This document shows, piece by piece, positions 53,773 through 61,828 of a DNA stretch of 64,000 bases. Source of the DNA: Actinomycetota bacterium (lineage in GTDB: Bacteria; Actinomycetota; Thermoleophilia; Gaiellales; Gaiellaceae); assembly GCA_003161615.1 (NCBI GenBank), contig PMOB01000006.1, forward strand, positions 124,001 to 188,000. Direction: 5' to 3'. Below the pieces are notes generated by a model. It made no database searches. It saw nothing but the letters and a program-made list of their open reading frames with translations, and was not told where the DNA came from. A program made the position numbers and the translations under genes. Each line of letters begins with the position of its first letter. The stretch's first letter is position 1.

Positions 53773-54546
53773 TGCGGGAACGACGGAATCGCCTACCCGA
53801 ACGCGTCCCGGCACCGCGACGCCGCAGTAGACGCCGAACGGAAGCGGCTCGGCCACGCCCTCGCGGCGGTAGGCGGCGAGGACATTGAGCGTGTCAAAGG
53901 CGAACTCGGAGGTGTCCGGATCTCGTGTTGTGACGACGCAGCGCCCGACGTCGCCGAGCGGCATAAGCACAGCGTCGCCGACGCGAACGTGTCGCCCGAT
54001 CCACTCGTCCTCCTCATGGGCTGCGACGCCGTCGATCTCGAACAGCATCCGGAACTGGCGTCCATCGGGCGGGCTCGCCGCTCCCGCCTCCGCACCCAGC
54101 CGCTCGAGCGACGCGCGCGAGACGATCGACGCCCAGCCACCGCGGTCCGCGCCGCGGTCGACGGCTCCATGCTCTGACCACAGAAGCGTGAGCGGCTCGC
54201 CGGCGAGCTCCGTGAGCGCCTCCTGCCACGGGCCGGACACGACGCGCGAGGGGTGGTCGACGCCATAGAGAGTGGCCTCGACCGGCTCGCCGGGCTCGAC
54301 GACTCCCTCGAGCCGCTCGCCACCGGGAAAGGCGAGCGCGAGCTTCCGCGTCGACTCGTCCCACTCCGGACGGACCTGCATGAGCTGCGGGAAGCGCTTG
54401 CCGTTCGCGAGCCGTGCATCCGCGTCGAGCAGCCAGAAACGGCGGTCGCCGACGACGCCCGCCCGCGTGAGCTCCACCTCCTCCGGATGCACGACGTGCA
54501 GCGCCTTCACCGGCGCGATCGAAATCCTCACCACGTGGCCCTCCAC
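53770..54546 (-). CDS. MOSC-domain protein (MOSC N + C)
   Basis: 258 residues: N-terminal MOSC_N beta barrel (RISIAPVKALHVVHPEEVELTRAGVVGDRRFWLLDADARL) and a C-terminal MOSC domain whose conserved Cys lies in DVGRCVVTTRDPDTSE, the presumed molybdenum cofactor ligand as in mARC-type enzymes. Likely reduces an N-hydroxylated compound or carries sulfur; electron partner unknown. GTG 54546 shares a promoter core with the divergent SDR gene. Confidence 0.9.
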   Translation of the reverse strand: MEGHVVRISIAPVKALHVVHPEEVELTRAGVVGDRRFWLLDADARLANGKRFPQLMQVRPEWDESTRKLALAFPGGERLEGVVEPGEPVEATLYGVDHPSRVVSGPWQEALTELAGEPLTLLWSEHGAVDRGADRGGWASIVSRASLERLGAEAGAASPPDGRQFRMLFEIDGVAAHEEDEWIGRHVRVGDAVLMPLGDVGRCVVTTRDPDTSEFAFDTLNVLAAYRREGVAEPLPFGVYCGVAVPGRVRVGDSVVPA

Positions 54547-54552
54547 GCCTTG

Positions 54553-54558
54553 ACGATA
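54553..54558 (-). promoter_or_regulatory. Predicted -10 for the MOSC gene
   Basis: TATCGT (minus strand), 6 nt before GTG 54546; shares TA with the plus-strand -10. Confidence 0.6.
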
Positions 54559-54562
54559 ACGT
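54557..54562 (+). promoter_or_regulatory. Predicted -10 for the SDR gene
   Basis: TAACGT, 6 nt before GTG 54569. Confidence 0.6.
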
Positions 54563-54568
54563 CAGCCC

Positions 54569-55333
54569 GTGGACACGGGCCTCTCGGGCAAGAGCGTTCT
54601 CGTCACCGGCGGCGCCGGCGGGATCGGCTCGGCCTGCGTGCGGGCCTTCGCCGCCGAGGGCGCACGGGTCGTCGTCCACTACAACACGAGCCGCGACCGC
54701 GCTGAGGAGCTCGCAGCCGAGGTCGGCGGCATTGCCATCGCGGCGGATCTCACCGACGAGGCGCAGGTCGACGAGCTGTTCGCGCAGGCGGGGGACGTCG
54801 AGGTATGCGCCGCGATCGCCGGCTCTTGGCCGCGGGAGGACGAGCCGGTCTGGCAGCTGCCGCTCGAGCGCTGGGAGGCGACGCTGCGGGCGAATCTCAC
54901 GGCGACGTTTCTCACGGCGCGCGGCTTCCTGCGGGTCGTCGAGCGCACCGGCCACGGCAACCTCGTCCTCGTCGGCTCGACCGCCGGCCGCTTCGGCGAG
55001 GCGGGTCACTCGGATTACGCCGCGGCGAAGTCCGCGCTCCAGGTCGGGCTTCTCCTCAGCCTCAAGAACGAGATCGTCCGGATCGCGCCGCGCGGCCGCG
55101 TCAACGCCGTCGCGCCGGGCTGGACGTACTCCCCGATGACGCGCGGCGAGCTCGACGAGGCGCTCGTGACGCGGCTCAGCCGGACGATGGCGCTCCGCAA
55201 GGTCGCGGTCGCGGAGGACATCGCGCGCGCCGTCGTCGTCCTCGCCTCCGACGAGCTTTCCGGCCACATCACCGGTGAGCTCGTGACGGTGGCAGGCGGG
55301 ATGGAAGGCCGCACCGTCCACCCAGAGGCATGA
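54569..55333 (+). CDS. Short-chain dehydrogenase/reductase
   Basis: 254 residues: TGGAGGIGSACVR cofactor loop, catalytic Ser in LVGSTAGRFG and Y-x-x-x-K in SDYAAAKSAL, and the C-terminal GHITGELVTVAGGM typical of FabG-like reductases. The usual NNAG reads AAIAG (CAAIAGSW), an atypical but tolerated variant. Substrate unknown. Its stop overlaps the methyltransferase start (ATGA). Confidence 0.9.
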   Translation: MDTGLSGKSVLVTGGAGGIGSACVRAFAAEGARVVVHYNTSRDRAEELAAEVGGIAIAADLTDEAQVDELFAQAGDVEVCAAIAGSWPREDEPVWQLPLERWEATLRANLTATFLTARGFLRVVERTGHGNLVLVGSTAGRFGEAGHSDYAAAKSALQVGLLLSLKNEIVRIAPRGRVNAVAPGWTYSPMTRGELDEALVTRLSRTMALRKVAVAEDIARAVVVLASDELSGHITGELVTVAGGMEGRTVHPEA

Positions 55334-57141
55334 GCCGCTTCCTCGAACGGCTGTCGCAAGGCCCACCCGTCGTCGCCGACGGCGGGATGGGCGCGCTGCT
55401 CACGAGCGTCGTCCCCGGTCTCCGCTGTCCGGAGGAGGCGAACCTCCGCGCGCCCGAGAGCGTGCTCGAGGTGCATCTCAACTTCATCCGCGCGGGCGCG
55501 GAGCTGATCGAGACGAACAGCTTCGGCGCGAACCGGGCGAAGCTCGGCCGCCACTTCCTCGCCGACGAGACCGAGGCGATCAACGCCGCCGCGGTGCGCG
55601 TCGCCCGCGAGGCGCGGGAGGTGTCGGGGCGGGAGGTCTTCATCGCCGGCTCGATCGGACCGCTCGGAGACGTCGAGCTGCGCGGCCTAGACCCGGCCGA
55701 GCTCGTCGCCGAGCAGGCGCGGATCCTCGAGGGCCGCGGCGTCGACCTGTTCATGGTCGAGACGTTCTTCGAGCTCGACGCGCTCGAGACGGCGCTCGCG
55801 GCGGTGCGCTCCGTCTCCTCCCTACCGGTCGTCGCCCTCCTCACCTTCGACGCCGACGGCGAGACACTCGCGGGGGTCACTCCGGAGGAGGCGGCGACGC
55901 GGTTGCGCCCGCTCGGCCTCGCGGCGTTCGGCGCGAACCACGGCGCCGGTCCCGCCGCGGCGCTCAGCGCGCTCGCGCGGATGCAGGCGCAGGGAGACGC
56001 CGCGCTCGCCGCGCTTCCCAACGTCGGTCTCGCGAGCATGTCGGGGCAGCGGATCGTCTTCCCCCATGCAACGCCCGCCTACTTCGGCGAGTTCGCGGCA
56101 AGGGCGCAGGAGCTTGGCGCGCGGCTGATCGGCGGCTGCTGCGGGACGACGCCGTCGCAGATCGAGGCGATCCGCGCGGCGGTCGACGAAAAGCGGCGGC
56201 CGACAGGCTCGTTCCTCGTCGAGCAGCGAGAAGAGGCGACGCAACCCGCCGCCGCCAAGACGGAGACGCAGCTCGCGACGCTCCTGCGGAACGGCGAGTT
56301 CGTCGTCTCCGTCCAGGTCGACCCGCCGCTCGGGGCGAATCCGGAGGCGCTGATCGAGACTGCCCGAGCCGTCCGCGATTCGGGCCGCGCGCAGTTCGTC
56401 GACGTCAACGACAATCCGCGCGCACGGGCGCGGATGAGCGGGATCATGGCCTCGGTCGCGATCGAGCGGTTCACCGGGGTGGAGACGATCCCGCACCTGA
56501 CTCCGCGCGACATGACGATCACGGGGCTCGAGTCGATCCTGCTCGGCGCGCACGCCGAGGGCGTCCGCAACATCCTCGCCGTGACGGGCGACCCACCCGA
56601 GGCCGGCGACTACCCGGGCACCGGCGCCGTCTACGACGTCGACGCGATCGGGCTCGTAGAGCTGATCGCGAGACTCAACGCGGGCGAGGACTGGCACGGC
56701 CGCGCGATCGACGCGCCGACCTCGTTCTTCCCCGGCGTCGCCGTCAACCCGACGGCCGACGACCTCGGGCTCGAGGAGGAACGGTTCCACCGCAAGATCG
56801 CCGCCGGCGCGCGCTTCGCGATGACGCAGATCCTCTTCGACCTCGAGCCGCTCGAGGCGTTCCGGGAGCGGCTCGGCGGCTGGCCGGTACCGGTGCTCGT
56901 CGGCGTCTGGCCGATCCGGACGACGGAGACGCTGATTCGCGTCCACAACGAGGTGCCCGGGATCGTCGTGCCGGAGCACGTGCAGGAGCGATACCGGGCG
57001 GCGGGCGCGGATGCGCGCGCGGTCGGACTCGAGGTCGGGCGCGAGCTGATCGCCGGCGCGCGCGAGCTCGCGCACGGCGTCTACGTCATGGCGCCGTTCC
57101 GGCAGCCGCTCAACGTCGTCGAGCTCTTGCCGGAGATCTAG
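55330..57141 (+). CDS. Bifunctional homocysteine S-methyltransferase / methylenetetrahydrofolate reductase
   Basis: 603 residues in the YitJ-like arrangement. Residues ~1-285 are a homocysteine methyltransferase barrel: DGGMGALLTS, zinc Cys residues in GGCCGTTPSQI. Residues ~310-600 are an MTHFR barrel (VDPPLGANPEALIE, NILAVTGDPP, FFPGVAVNP, RFAMTQILFDLE). It makes and uses methyl groups for methionine synthesis and complements the transsulfuration genes elsewhere in the window. Complete. Confidence 0.93.
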   Translation: MSRFLERLSQGPPVVADGGMGALLTSVVPGLRCPEEANLRAPESVLEVHLNFIRAGAELIETNSFGANRAKLGRHFLADETEAINAAAVRVAREAREVSGREVFIAGSIGPLGDVELRGLDPAELVAEQARILEGRGVDLFMVETFFELDALETALAAVRSVSSLPVVALLTFDADGETLAGVTPEEAATRLRPLGLAAFGANHGAGPAAALSALARMQAQGDAALAALPNVGLASMSGQRIVFPHATPAYFGEFAARAQELGARLIGGCCGTTPSQIEAIRAAVDEKRRPTGSFLVEQREEATQPAAAKTETQLATLLRNGEFVVSVQVDPPLGANPEALIETARAVRDSGRAQFVDVNDNPRARARMSGIMASVAIERFTGVETIPHLTPRDMTITGLESILLGAHAEGVRNILAVTGDPPEAGDYPGTGAVYDVDAIGLVELIARLNAGEDWHGRAIDAPTSFFPGVAVNPTADDLGLEEERFHRKIAAGARFAMTQILFDLEPLEAFRERLGGWPVPVLVGVWPIRTTETLIRVHNEVPGIVVPEHVQERYRAAGADARAVGLEVGRELIAGARELAHGVYVMAPFRQPLNVVELLPEI

Positions 57142-58274
57142 GGCGCGCAGCTCTCGGTGGAGACGGCCTTCCGCCCGGCCTTGGCGAGATCGGCACGGAC
57201 GATCGAGGCGGGGACGCCGTAGCCGCCCGGAGAGTCCTTCTGCTTGGCGAAGATCTCGGCCTCCACGGCGCCACTCGTGTCGATCACCGGGCCGCCCGAG
57301 TTGCCGGGCTCGATGTTTCCCGCCAGGGCCGTAATCGACCGGTCTACCGGCCGCCCGAGGGCGTCCTGCGTCAGCGCGTTCGCGGTGCGTCCCACGCGGC
57401 CCGGCACCGCAGTCAGCCTCCCGTCGAGCGGATAACCCGTGATCGCGGCCGACGCGCCGTCACGCGGGTCGGCGAGGCGAAGCGGCTGCTCGCCGGCGCC
57501 GGCGATGCGGAGGATCGCAACGTCGTTGTGGGAGTCGAAGAAGACGACCACGGCGTCGCGGGCGAAGGTCTCGCCCGGGATGCGGACGATCGTGTCCCGC
57601 TCGCCGGCCACGACGTGAGCCGCGGTCACGACGAGGTCGCTGCTCGCGAACCAGCCGCTTCCCTCCACTCCGACTCCGCAGGCCGTCCCGAGCACCTTGA
57701 CGACGCGGGTCAGCGACGACCGGATGGCCCGGTTCCGCAGCACGCCGGTCGACGGCGGCAGCGTCGGCGCGGCCGGCCCGGCGATGGAGGGGAACGGATC
57801 GATCCGCGCGAGGAGGTTGAGGAGCGTGCGCGGCGGCAGGGCGGCGTCGAGCCGCTGCACGACCCACGAGCGCTGGATGTCCTGGCGGAACCTCGTCTGG
57901 CCGGGCGTGAGGAGCGCGACCGCGGCGCCGACCCAGACGACCGCGAGGCCGGTCGCAGCGCCGAGGAGCAGGCCGCCGGCCGAGTCGAGGTACCGAAGCG
58001 GGGTCAGCCGCAGCCCGCCGCGGATCGCGGAGCCGGCGAGGAGCGCGGCGATCTGGAGGAGCGTGGCGCCGAGCACGGCTCCGACAAGTCCCACGACCGG
58101 CGTCCACACGGAGCCGGCGCCGCCGCTGAGGAAGTACGGCGCGACGCGGGAGCCGGCGTACGCGCCGCCGGCGAGGCCGACGAGGGAGAAGGCGCTGAGG
58201 ACGAGCCCGCGGCGCAGGCCGGCGAGCGCGGCAAGGACGACGATCGCGAGCGCGATCCAGTCGACGAGCGTCAC
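57138..58274 (-). CDS. marP: MarP-like membrane serine protease (CvpA + trypsin fold)
   Basis: 378 residues. Four N-terminal helices form a CvpA domain (WIALAIVVLAALAGLRRGLVLSAFSLVGLAGG); a periplasmic chymotrypsin-like protease follows with His in VVTAAHVVAG, Asp in SHNDVAILRI and Ser in EPGNSGGPV. Cys in GTACGVG and the last-residue region ESCAP can form the activity-controlling disulfide known from Mycobacterium MarP, which protects against acid and oxidative stress. Converges on the MTHFR gene with 4 bp overlap. Confidence 0.92.
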   Translation of the reverse strand: MTLVDWIALAIVVLAALAGLRRGLVLSAFSLVGLAGGAYAGSRVAPYFLSGGAGSVWTPVVGLVGAVLGATLLQIAALLAGSAIRGGLRLTPLRYLDSAGGLLLGAATGLAVVWVGAAVALLTPGQTRFRQDIQRSWVVQRLDAALPPRTLLNLLARIDPFPSIAGPAAPTLPPSTGVLRNRAIRSSLTRVVKVLGTACGVGVEGSGWFASSDLVVTAAHVVAGERDTIVRIPGETFARDAVVVFFDSHNDVAILRIAGAGEQPLRLADPRDGASAAITGYPLDGRLTAVPGRVGRTANALTQDALGRPVDRSITALAGNIEPGNSGGPVIDTSGAVEAEIFAKQKDSPGGYGVPASIVRADLAKAGRKAVSTESCAP

Positions 58275-58280
58275 CGCGGG

Positions 58281-58286
58281 AGCGTA
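58281..58286 (-). promoter_or_regulatory. Predicted -10 for marP
   Basis: TACGCT, 6 nt before GTG 58274. Confidence 0.55.
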
Positions 58287-58332
58287 GTGGCGCGGCCGGT
58301 GGACGGGAGCACGGCTACACTGGGCCGACCGC

Positions 58333-58406
58333 GGGGGCGTAGTTCAGCTGGTTAGAACGCCGGCCTGTCACGCCGGAGGTCGCGGGTTCGAGTCCCGTCG
58401 CTCCCG
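58333..58406 (+). tRNA. tRNA-Asp (GUC)
   Basis: 74 nt: acceptor GGGGGCG/CGCTCCC with one G-U pair, anticodon loop CTGTCAC giving GTC, T loop GGTTCGAGTCC, discriminator G as expected for Asp. It marks the boundary between core genes to the left and accessory sequence to the right. Confidence 0.96.
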
Positions 58407-58710
58407 TTCTTCTCGCTCGAAGGTCGCCATGCCGGAGCGGGCGCCCATCTGGGCTGCTTCGCCGCGAGCCGCTCCATCGCAGTGACCACAGGCTCGGCGC
58501 GCGAACGGTCAAGCGCGGACCGATCTGGAATTGGGTTCGTTTCGAATATCGCCCGGGAAGCACCGTACGTTGTCTAATCCGACAACATACCCTCATCCCT
58601 CGGATGGGGGAATTCGCTTGAAATTGACCGCCCCAGTACCACGAAAACGACGCCGGCGACGCCTTCCCTGTGCCGGGGCAATCCTGTCCTGGGGGACAAC
58701 GAGGTGGAAG
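58407..58710 (+). other. 300-bp region without a gene, two inverted repeats
   Basis: GTTGTC-6 nt-GACAAC lies at 58569-58586 and a 9-bp stem CCCTCATCC / GGATGGGGG with 3-nt loop at 58590-58610. Base composition is lower in GC than the core. The open frame of the next gene extends back to 58531, but those codons look non-coding (Arg-rich, no domain). The hairpins could form the leader of the next gene's mRNA. Confidence 0.4.
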
Positions 58711-59349
58711 ATGGCCACGGAGAAGCAGATTGCGGCGAGTCGCGCCAACGGCAAGCTGTCACGCGGACCGAAGACGCCCGCAGGAAAGGCGCGGGCACGC
58801 CTGAACGCTCTCAAGACGGGACTCTCTGCAGCGGACAGCATGATCGTCCTGCTGCCGGGCGAGAGCCAGTACGAGTTCGATGCGCAACGGGAACTGCTGC
58901 TTGCGGATCTCGAGCCGGTCGGCGCTCGCGAGGAGCGTCTTGCGGCGGAGGTGATCGACCTTACGTGGCGCCTACGTCGCGCTTCGAAGATCGAGCAGGG
59001 CATCCTCGTCCAGGGCGTCTCGGACGCCGACGAGGGCTACCTGACCGGAATCAAGCAGATGTTGGAGGTAACACACGCTGAGGTGATGCTGAGGGCCGCG
59101 GGGATCAAGGATCCGCAGGCGGTCGCCGAGGTCACCGACGCCGAACTCCACGAACAGCTCGAGGACATGATCGCCAAGGCTCGTGGCGAGAAGGAGACGG
59201 GTGAGGCTCGCCTCGGCGCCGCCTTCATGATTCATGCGGACGCATTCACGAGGCACAGCCGGTATGAGACTGCGCTCTTCAACCGCAGGAATCGGTTGCT
59301 CGAGATGCTCTCGGCACTGCAGGCGGAACGCCGTGGAGACGACAGCTGA
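58711..59349 (+). CDS. Unclassified SRANGKLSRGPKT-type protein
   Basis: ATG 58711 gives 212 residues. The N-terminus (EKQIAASRANGKLSRGPKTP-AGKARARLNALKTGLSA) belongs to a loosely defined family found scattered in soil bacteria, often in many copies and next to variable regions; function unknown. The rest is helical and charged (LLPGESQYEFDAQRELLLADLEPVGAREERLAAEVIDL), ending in a coiled-coil-like stretch. The basic N-terminus suggests nucleic acid binding, which is inference. Right of tRNA-Asp, followed by strong hairpins. Confidence 0.65.
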   Translation: MATEKQIAASRANGKLSRGPKTPAGKARARLNALKTGLSAADSMIVLLPGESQYEFDAQRELLLADLEPVGAREERLAAEVIDLTWRLRRASKIEQGILVQGVSDADEGYLTGIKQMLEVTHAEVMLRAAGIKDPQAVAEVTDAELHEQLEDMIAKARGEKETGEARLGAAFMIHADAFTRHSRYETALFNRRNRLLEMLSALQAERRGDDS

Positions 59350-59383
59350 TCGATTGCTGGAACGACCGAACTGACGGCTCGAC

Positions 59384-59415
59384 CGTGGCGTGCAAAGCCC
59401 GATCTGCACGCCACG
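59384..59415 (+). terminator. Strong hairpin after the 58711 gene
   Basis: Perfect 11-bp stem CGTGGCGTGCA / TGCACGCCACG with a 10-nt loop, 34 bp after the stop. No T-tract. Confidence 0.6.
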
Positions 59416-59424
59416 ACGAGCTCC

Positions 59425-59475
59425 GCTCGCTCGGTAGCCCCGAGTAGAATTCGATACATCGACTACCGAGCGAGC
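59425..59475. repeat. 13-bp perfect inverted repeat
   Basis: GCTCGCTCGGTAG at 59425-59437 and CTACCGAGCGAGC at 59463-59475 enclose 25 bp. Lies between two converging genes. Could be a terminator for the minus strand or the ends of a tiny decayed element. Confidence 0.55.
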
Positions 59476-59536
59476 CGGCTTGATTCCAATGTTGAGCTCC
59501 GGGAAGCATGGGCGATCCTCGGCACCCGAGACTTTT

Positions 59537-59872
59537 CTAGTGGCGGTTGAAGGCGAGTCGGCGCAGCTCGGCGACAGCCTGGTCCGGGGGCGTCCAGGTA
59601 CTGCCTTCTATCGGCGTCTCCGAGGTGCCGCCGAAGACGACCGGCCACACGCGCGTTGCGCCGCAGGCGCCGCACAGCAGCGGCGAGCGGGACATGTCGA
59701 GACCGGGCCGCCTCATCCGACCCTCCATCAGTGCCGGCACGCCGCACGCCCAGCAGGCGTCGCCGGTCGGCCACCACCAGACCGCGTACGGCCAGCTCGA
59801 CCCGGTGATCCGCAGAAGCCGGATCCAGGGCGGGCGCTCACGGCGCTGCTCCACGCTGGAAGGCGGCCTCAA
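59537..59872 (-). CDS. Small zinc-ribbon-like protein
   Basis: 111 residues with two C-x-x-C pairs (DACWACGVP and LLCGACGATR) separated by ~24 residues, a zinc-ribbon spacing. Trp-rich before the first pair (SWPYAVWWWPTGD). No family recognised. ATG 59872 overlaps the stop of the upstream membrane protein (ATGA), so the two form a small operon. Confidence 0.5.
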   Translation of the reverse strand: MRPPSSVEQRRERPPWIRLLRITGSSWPYAVWWWPTGDACWACGVPALMEGRMRRPGLDMSRSPLLCGACGATRVWPVVFGGTSETPIEGSTWTPPDQAVAELRRLAFNRH

Positions 59873-60126
59873 CGGCGACTCTCGAGTCCCAGGAGCGCGA
59901 TGTGGCCGATGATCGGGATGACGGCGGCGACCAGCAGCCCGGCGCGCACCGACCGGCCCTTCGCGACCATGATCAGCCCGCCCACGAGCGGGCCGACGAC
60001 GTAGAGGGCGAAGCCGACGGCGAGCCCGGCGGGCGCCGCGCCGCCCGAGAAGGCGGCGAGCACAGCGAGCGGGAGCAGGAGCCAGAGGAAGTCGGCGGAG
60101 CTGGGATCGCGCGCGCCGCCGCTCAC
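59869..60126 (-). CDS. Small two-helix membrane protein
   Basis: GTG 60126 gives 85 residues; an ATG at 60153 would add nine basic residues. Helices: FLWLLLPLAVLAAFSGG, GLAVGFALYVVGPLVGGLIMVA and a third weak one (AGLLVAAVIPIIGHIALLG). Function unknown. Coupled to the zinc-ribbon-like gene. Confidence 0.5.
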   Translation of the reverse strand: MSGGARDPSSADFLWLLLPLAVLAAFSGGAAPAGLAVGFALYVVGPLVGGLIMVAKGRSVRAGLLVAAVIPIIGHIALLGLESRR

Positions 60127-60640
60127 GTGGGCTCCGCGGCGTCGTCGAGCCAAACCTTCACGAGTATCTCGGCAAAGCGGTCGTTACCTCGCGCATCGTT
60201 GTCAGCAAAACGCCGAACGACGGCGCCCTATTTCCGGGCAGCAAGCTGCCGCGCCGGCGCGACCCGCAAAACAGGGAAGACCGAGTGACTCGACAGCGTT
60301 CTTAGCGATGACAACAGCGGGAGGGAGTCTCGAGTACGGGTGAGGCACGAAACATCGTCACAGCTGACCCTGACAACCGGGGTATCGACGTCCGCCATCG
60401 GCAACGACATCCCTGCCGCTGCGATCGTCTCGGTGGCCACACCGCCGTATGAGCTCCGTCTCGCCCAGCCGGAGGTCGCCGGTTCGAGTCCGGCTAGTTC
60501 CATCCGTTGTGGAATCACAACGAGTTCCCTGCAAACGGGCCAGTTATCGGGTCTCATCGCTCGCGAAGGAAAGGTGGCAGGTACGAACCCTCGATCGAGT
60601 CGACTGTAGGGTTCACAATCCGGCCCCACCAGCCAAACGT
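60127..60640. other. ~500-bp region without an intact gene
   Basis: No frame with a convincing protein. A minus-strand open frame (60228-60629) contains AGLEPATSG, the familiar false peptide read antisense to a tRNA T-arm. The only recognisable item is the tRNA 3-prime remnant at 60468-60502. Confidence 0.5.
60468..60502 (+). repeat. tRNA 3-prime remnant (possible attachment site)
   Basis: GCCGGAGGTCGCCGG, T loop TTCGAGT, then CCGGC and TAGTTCCA reproduce the 3-prime arm of a tRNA; the T stem is perfect. A matching 5-prime acceptor (GGAACTA) and a sound D arm are absent. Its acceptor differs from the tRNA-Asp at 58333. Integration of mobile DNA into tRNA ends leaves just such fragments. Confidence 0.5.
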
Positions 60641-60642
60641 CC

Positions 60643-60927
60643 GCCGGTCACGTTGCCCTTCTCTTGCACTGGAACGGGCAGAGCTGGCAGGTCACGCCGG
60701 GCGCAACCCCACAGATGACGGATGGCTGGCCGACCATCGCAGCCGCCTGGGAAGGCTCAGCCTGGGCGATCGGCGACTGCCGGGTCGACAACATCATCGT
60801 CCAGTGGACACACGGGGCATGGGTCATCGCACCGCATCCTCCTGACCACCACTGGCGCACCAACCTGCCGGCCAAGTTCCGCCGCCGACACCTACCAACG
60901 TGCGCATCCCCTGCCGCAGGCGGATAG
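60643..60927 (+). pseudogene. Fragment of a propeller-type (WNG-repeat) secreted protein
   Basis: Reads LLLHWNGQSWQV, then WPTIAAAWEGSAWAIGDC and IIVQWTHGAWVIAP, typical of repeats in large secreted propeller proteins. No proper start and no remaining repeats; the tail after WVIAP looks non-coding. A decayed remnant. Confidence 0.45.
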
Positions 60928-60941
60928 CCCGGTCTCTGCCG

Positions 60942-60968
60942 CTAGGCGGAACGCTAGTGCGGGATCGC
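60942..60968. repeat. Inverted repeat, left copy (IR-L)
   Basis: CTAGGCGGAACGCTAG (imperfect palindrome) followed inward by TGCGGGATCGC. Pairs with 63917-63943, see there. Confidence 0.55.
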
Positions 60969-61039
60969 AGGGTGATGGCTTGTCGTTGGCCGTTCCGCCT
61001 CCGACTGGGACGCGTGGCTCAGGGCGATTCGAGGCTCGG

Positions 61040-61045
61040 TACGGT
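61040..61045 (+). promoter_or_regulatory. Predicted -10 for CDF gene 1
   Basis: TACGGT, 6 nt before GTG 61052. Confidence 0.5.
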
Positions 61046-61051
61046 TCGACT

Positions 61052-61810
61052 GTGAGCCATCTGAAGGCGGCTGACGGCACTGTCCTATGCGATCACCTGA
61101 TGGGAGCGCACGAGGACGACCACGACGGGCACGGCCATTCGCACGGTCTTGTCGATCGTTCGATCCTGCGCTCCCGCGCTGGGGTCAAGGCGGTGGCCGC
61201 GAGCTTGGCGATCCTCGGCGTCGCGGCCGGGGCGCAGTTAGCGATCTTCGCGTTCTCGCACTCCGTCGCTCTGCTCGCCGACCTGATCCACAACTTCGGC
61301 GATGCGCTCACCGCGGTGCCACTGGGTATCGCCTTCTTCCTCCGCAGCGTGCGCGGCGAGAGGCTTGCCGGGCTCGCGGTGGTGCTTGCGATCTTCGTCT
61401 CCGCCTGCGTCGCGTTCTACGTGACAGTGATGCGCTTCATCCACCCGCAGCACCTGACCCACCTGTGGGTGCTGGCGGCGTCCGGTGTGATCGGCTTCGT
61501 CGGCAACGAGCTCGCCGCTCAGGTGCGATTGAGTGCGGGCCGGCGACTGGCAAGCGCGGCGATGGTTGCCGACGGCAATCACGCTCGCATCGACGGTTTC
61601 GTCTCGCTCGGCGTAGTCGCGAGTGCGGCGGTTGTTGCGTTGGGAGCACAGGTCGCCGACCCGATCATCGGCCTCGCGATCACGCTCGTGATCCTGAAGA
61701 TCACCTGGGACTCCTGGAACACCGTGCGCAAGGCGGAGATCGACCTCGACCACATCGACGACGACCATAAGCACGAGCACCACGACCACGACCACGACCA
61801 CGACGGCTGA
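61052..61810 (+). CDS. Cation diffusion facilitator (CDF) 1
   Basis: 252 residues, six helices. His-rich N-terminus (HEDDHDGHGHSHG) and tail (HKHEHHDHDHDHDG) suit metal buffering. Metal site residues: HSVALLADLIHNFGDAL (D-x-x-x-(H/D) type) and VADGNHARIDGFVSL in helix 5. Exports a divalent metal such as zinc by proton exchange. The cytoplasmic C-terminal domain is mostly missing, replaced by the His/Asp tail. GTG 61052 chosen; ATG 61100 is possible. Confidence 0.85.
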   Translation: MSHLKAADGTVLCDHLMGAHEDDHDGHGHSHGLVDRSILRSRAGVKAVAASLAILGVAAGAQLAIFAFSHSVALLADLIHNFGDALTAVPLGIAFFLRSVRGERLAGLAVVLAIFVSACVAFYVTVMRFIHPQHLTHLWVLAASGVIGFVGNELAAQVRLSAGRRLASAAMVADGNHARIDGFVSLGVVASAAVVALGAQVADPIIGLAITLVILKITWDSWNTVRKAEIDLDHIDDDHKHEHHDHDHDHDG

Positions 61811-61828
61811 CTACGGCTACGGCTAGGA

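Noticed and set aside
60228-60629. 134-codon minus-strand frame containing AGLEPATSG
   Set aside because: This peptide is the classic false reading antisense to a tRNA T-arm; similar ones occur opposite tRNA-Asp, tRNA-Val and tRNA-Lys here.
61780-61806. CACGAC tandem repeat
   Set aside because: Codes for the His/Asp tail of CDF 1; not a separate repeat element.
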